A stretch of 13,522 nucleotides of DNA. It comes from CAYGWP01 sp964353455. Lineage in GTDB: Bacteria > Planctomycetota > Phycisphaerae > FEN-1346. Made by a program: the position numbers and the translations under genes. This document shows positions 12,089 to 13,522 of this stretch, one piece after another; position 1 is the stretch's first letter; each line of letters starts with the position of its first letter. Under the pieces are notes generated by a model. That model was not told where the DNA came from. It did not search any database and worked only from the letters and a program-made list of their open reading frames with translations. Location of the stretch: the NCBI GenBank assembly GCA_964353455.1, contig CAYGWP010000397.1:1-13522 (forward strand). Direction: 5' to 3'.

Positions 12089-13522
12089 ATGGACCGGTTT
12101 GAACTGGTTTCGGAATTCGAGCCGAAGGGCGACCAGCCGAAGGCCGTCGAGGCCCTCGTAAAGGGCCTTGCTTCCGGCAAGCGGTTCCAGATCCTCCTGG
12201 GCGTCACGGGGAGCGGCAAGACGTTCGCCATGGCCAACGTGATCGCCCGCATCCAGGCCCCCGCGCTGGTCATCAGCCACAACAAGACCCTGGCCGCCCA
12301 ACTTTACAGCGAGTTCAAGGAGTTCTTTCCGCACAACGCGGTGGCGTACTTCGTCTCGTATTACGATTATTACCAGCCGGAGGCGTACATCCCGGCCCGC
12401 GACATCTACATCGAGAAGGACGCATCAATAAACGATGATATTGACCGCCTGCGGCTCCAGGCCACCAGCGCGCTGATGAGCCGCCGCGACGTGGTCATCG
12501 TCGCCAGCGTCTCGTGCATCTACGGCCTGGGCAACCCCGAGGATTACCAGGGCATGGTCATCGGCGTGGAGGTGGGCAAGCGCGTGGAGCGCGACGACCT
12601 GCTGCGGCGCCTCGTGGACCTCCAGTACGAGCGGAACGACGTCGGCTTCGGCCGCGGCAAGTTCCGCGTACGCGGCGACTGCGTTGACGTGCAGCCGGCG
12701 TATGAGGAATTCGCGCACCGCGTCGAGTTCTTCGGCGACCAGGTTGACCGCATCTCCATGTTCAACCCCCTGACGGGCGAAATCCTCGGCCCCGAGCGGC
12801 AGACGTTCATCTATCCGGCCAAGCATTTCGTCATGCCCGAAGACCGCATCGGGCGGGCCTGCATCTGGATCGAGGAGGAACTTGCCGTGCGCCTGCGCGA
12901 ACTCCGGCACGCCGGCAAACTTCTGGAGGCCCAGCGGCTGGAGGCCCGCACAAAGTACGACCTGGAGATGCTCCGCGAGGTCGGCTACTGCGCGGGCATC
13001 GAGAACTACAGCCGGCACCTGTCGGGCCGCGCGCCCGGCGAGCGGCCGTTCTGCCTCCTCGACTACTTCCCCGACGACTACTTGCTGTTTGTAGATGAGA
13101 GCCACGTGACCATTCCGCAGATCCGGGCGATGTACGCGGGCGACCGCAGCCGCAAGGAGGTCCTGGTGGAGCACGGTTTCCGCCTGCCGTCCGCCCTCGA
13201 CAACCGGCCGCTGCGGTTCGAGGAGTGGGAGGGCCTTGCGCGGCGGTGCACCTTCGTGAGCGCGACGCCCGCCGACTGGGAGATCGAAAAGTCCGGCGGC
13301 GAGGTCGTCGAGATGGTCATCCGGCCCACGGGCCTCGTTGACCCGGAAATCCGCATCGAGCCGGCTGGCGACCAGGTCCGGCACCTGCTGGGCGAGGCCA
13401 AGACGCGAATCGCCCGCGGCGAGCGGACCCTCGTCACCACGCTCACCAAGCGCCTCTCGGAAGACCTGGCCGAGTATATCCGCCAGGAGGGCTTCCGCTG
13501 CAAGTACCTCCACAGCGAGATC
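12089..13522 (+). CDS. uvrB: excinuclease ABC subunit B (5' part, cut by window end)
   Basis: UvrB is the damage-verifying helicase-like subunit of nucleotide excision repair. It is loaded by UvrA and then recruits UvrC for incision. The first 478 residues are present out of about 670 usual; the frame is open at the window edge. The start at 12089 follows GGAGGGGG. Motifs in order: FEPKGDQP (Q-like motif), Walker A GVTGSGKT (38-45), the beta-hairpin YYDYYQPEAY that inserts between DNA strands, DIYIEKDASINDDIDRLR, SVSCIYGLGNPEDY, the RNDVGFGRGKFRVRGD domain, Walker B/DEAH-like DESH (336-339), VSATPADWE, IRPTGLVDPEI, then TLVTTLTKRLSEDL and YLHSEI at the edge. The C-terminal helicase motif and the UvrC-binding domain lie outside. 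No key residue is missing in the visible part. Confidence 0.98.
   Translation, partial: MDRFELVSEFEPKGDQPKAVEALVKGLASGKRFQILLGVTGSGKTFAMANVIARIQAPALVISHNKTLAAQLYSEFKEFFPHNAVAYFVSYYDYYQPEAYIPARDIYIEKDASINDDIDRLRLQATSALMSRRDVVIVASVSCIYGLGNPEDYQGMVIGVEVGKRVERDDLLRRLVDLQYERNDVGFGRGKFRVRGDCVDVQPAYEEFAHRVEFFGDQVDRISMFNPLTGEILGPERQTFIYPAKHFVMPEDRIGRACIWIEEELAVRLRELRHAGKLLEAQRLEARTKYDLEMLREVGYCAGIENYSRHLSGRAPGERPFCLLDYFPDDYLLFVDESHVTIPQIRAMYAGDRSRKEVLVEHGFRLPSALDNRPLRFEEWEGLARRCTFVSATPADWEIEKSGGEVVEMVIRPTGLVDPEIRIEPAGDQVRHLLGEAKTRIARGERTLVTTLTKRLSEDLAEYIRQEGFRCKYLHSEI

Noticed and set aside
12425..13513. 362-codon minus-strand open frame opposite uvrB
   Set aside because: uvrB matches its family throughout on the plus strand, so this is a compositional shadow.

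Overview
The window looks like chromosomal DNA of a GC-rich Planctomycetota bacterium, probably Phycisphaerae-like. This placement is inferred from gene content and was not tested by a search. Supporting signs are a Tat-exported formylglycine sulfatase, a secreted DUF1080 protein, an excisionase-type helix-turn-helix protein with a membrane tail, an OmpA-type lipoprotein, and hairpin-rich intergenic spacers containing dispersed palindromes. I see no rRNA, tRNA, CRISPR array, insertion sequence or phage gene.

Layout. Bases 1-129 hold the tail of an unidentified gene. A plus-strand envelope block follows (209-2532): a small membrane protein, an HTH protein with two C-terminal membrane helices, and an OmpA-like lipoprotein, closed by two back-to-back hairpins. 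Three minus-strand genes come next (2633-6157): an unrecognised membrane-anchored protein, chorismate synthase (aroC) and SAICAR synthetase (purC). A repeat cluster lies between the first two, and a terminator-like hairpin lies in the purC leader. A strong sigma70-like promoter then drives, on the plus strand, a GH10-like protein that has lost both catalytic glutamates (6403-7959). It converges on a Tat sulfatase (8044-9495, minus) across a hairpin repeat. From 9613 the plus strand carries a membrane-anchored ComEA-like HhH protein, probably on a leaderless mRNA, and a NodB-type deacetylase. These converge on a secreted DUF1080 protein (10939-11913, minus). uvrB starts at 12089 and runs off the window.

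How the genes fit together. aroC, purC and uvrB are housekeeping genes. The sulfatase, deacetylase, DUF1080 protein and GH10-like protein suggest handling of sulfated or acetylated polysaccharide, but they do not form one operon. The 209-2532 block is the best candidate for a poorly described system: a possible membrane-tethered DNA-binding protein between a small membrane protein and a peptidoglycan-binding lipoprotein. The strongest single anomaly is the GH10 fold with a rewritten active site. No clearly new multi-gene system can be proven from this sequence alone.
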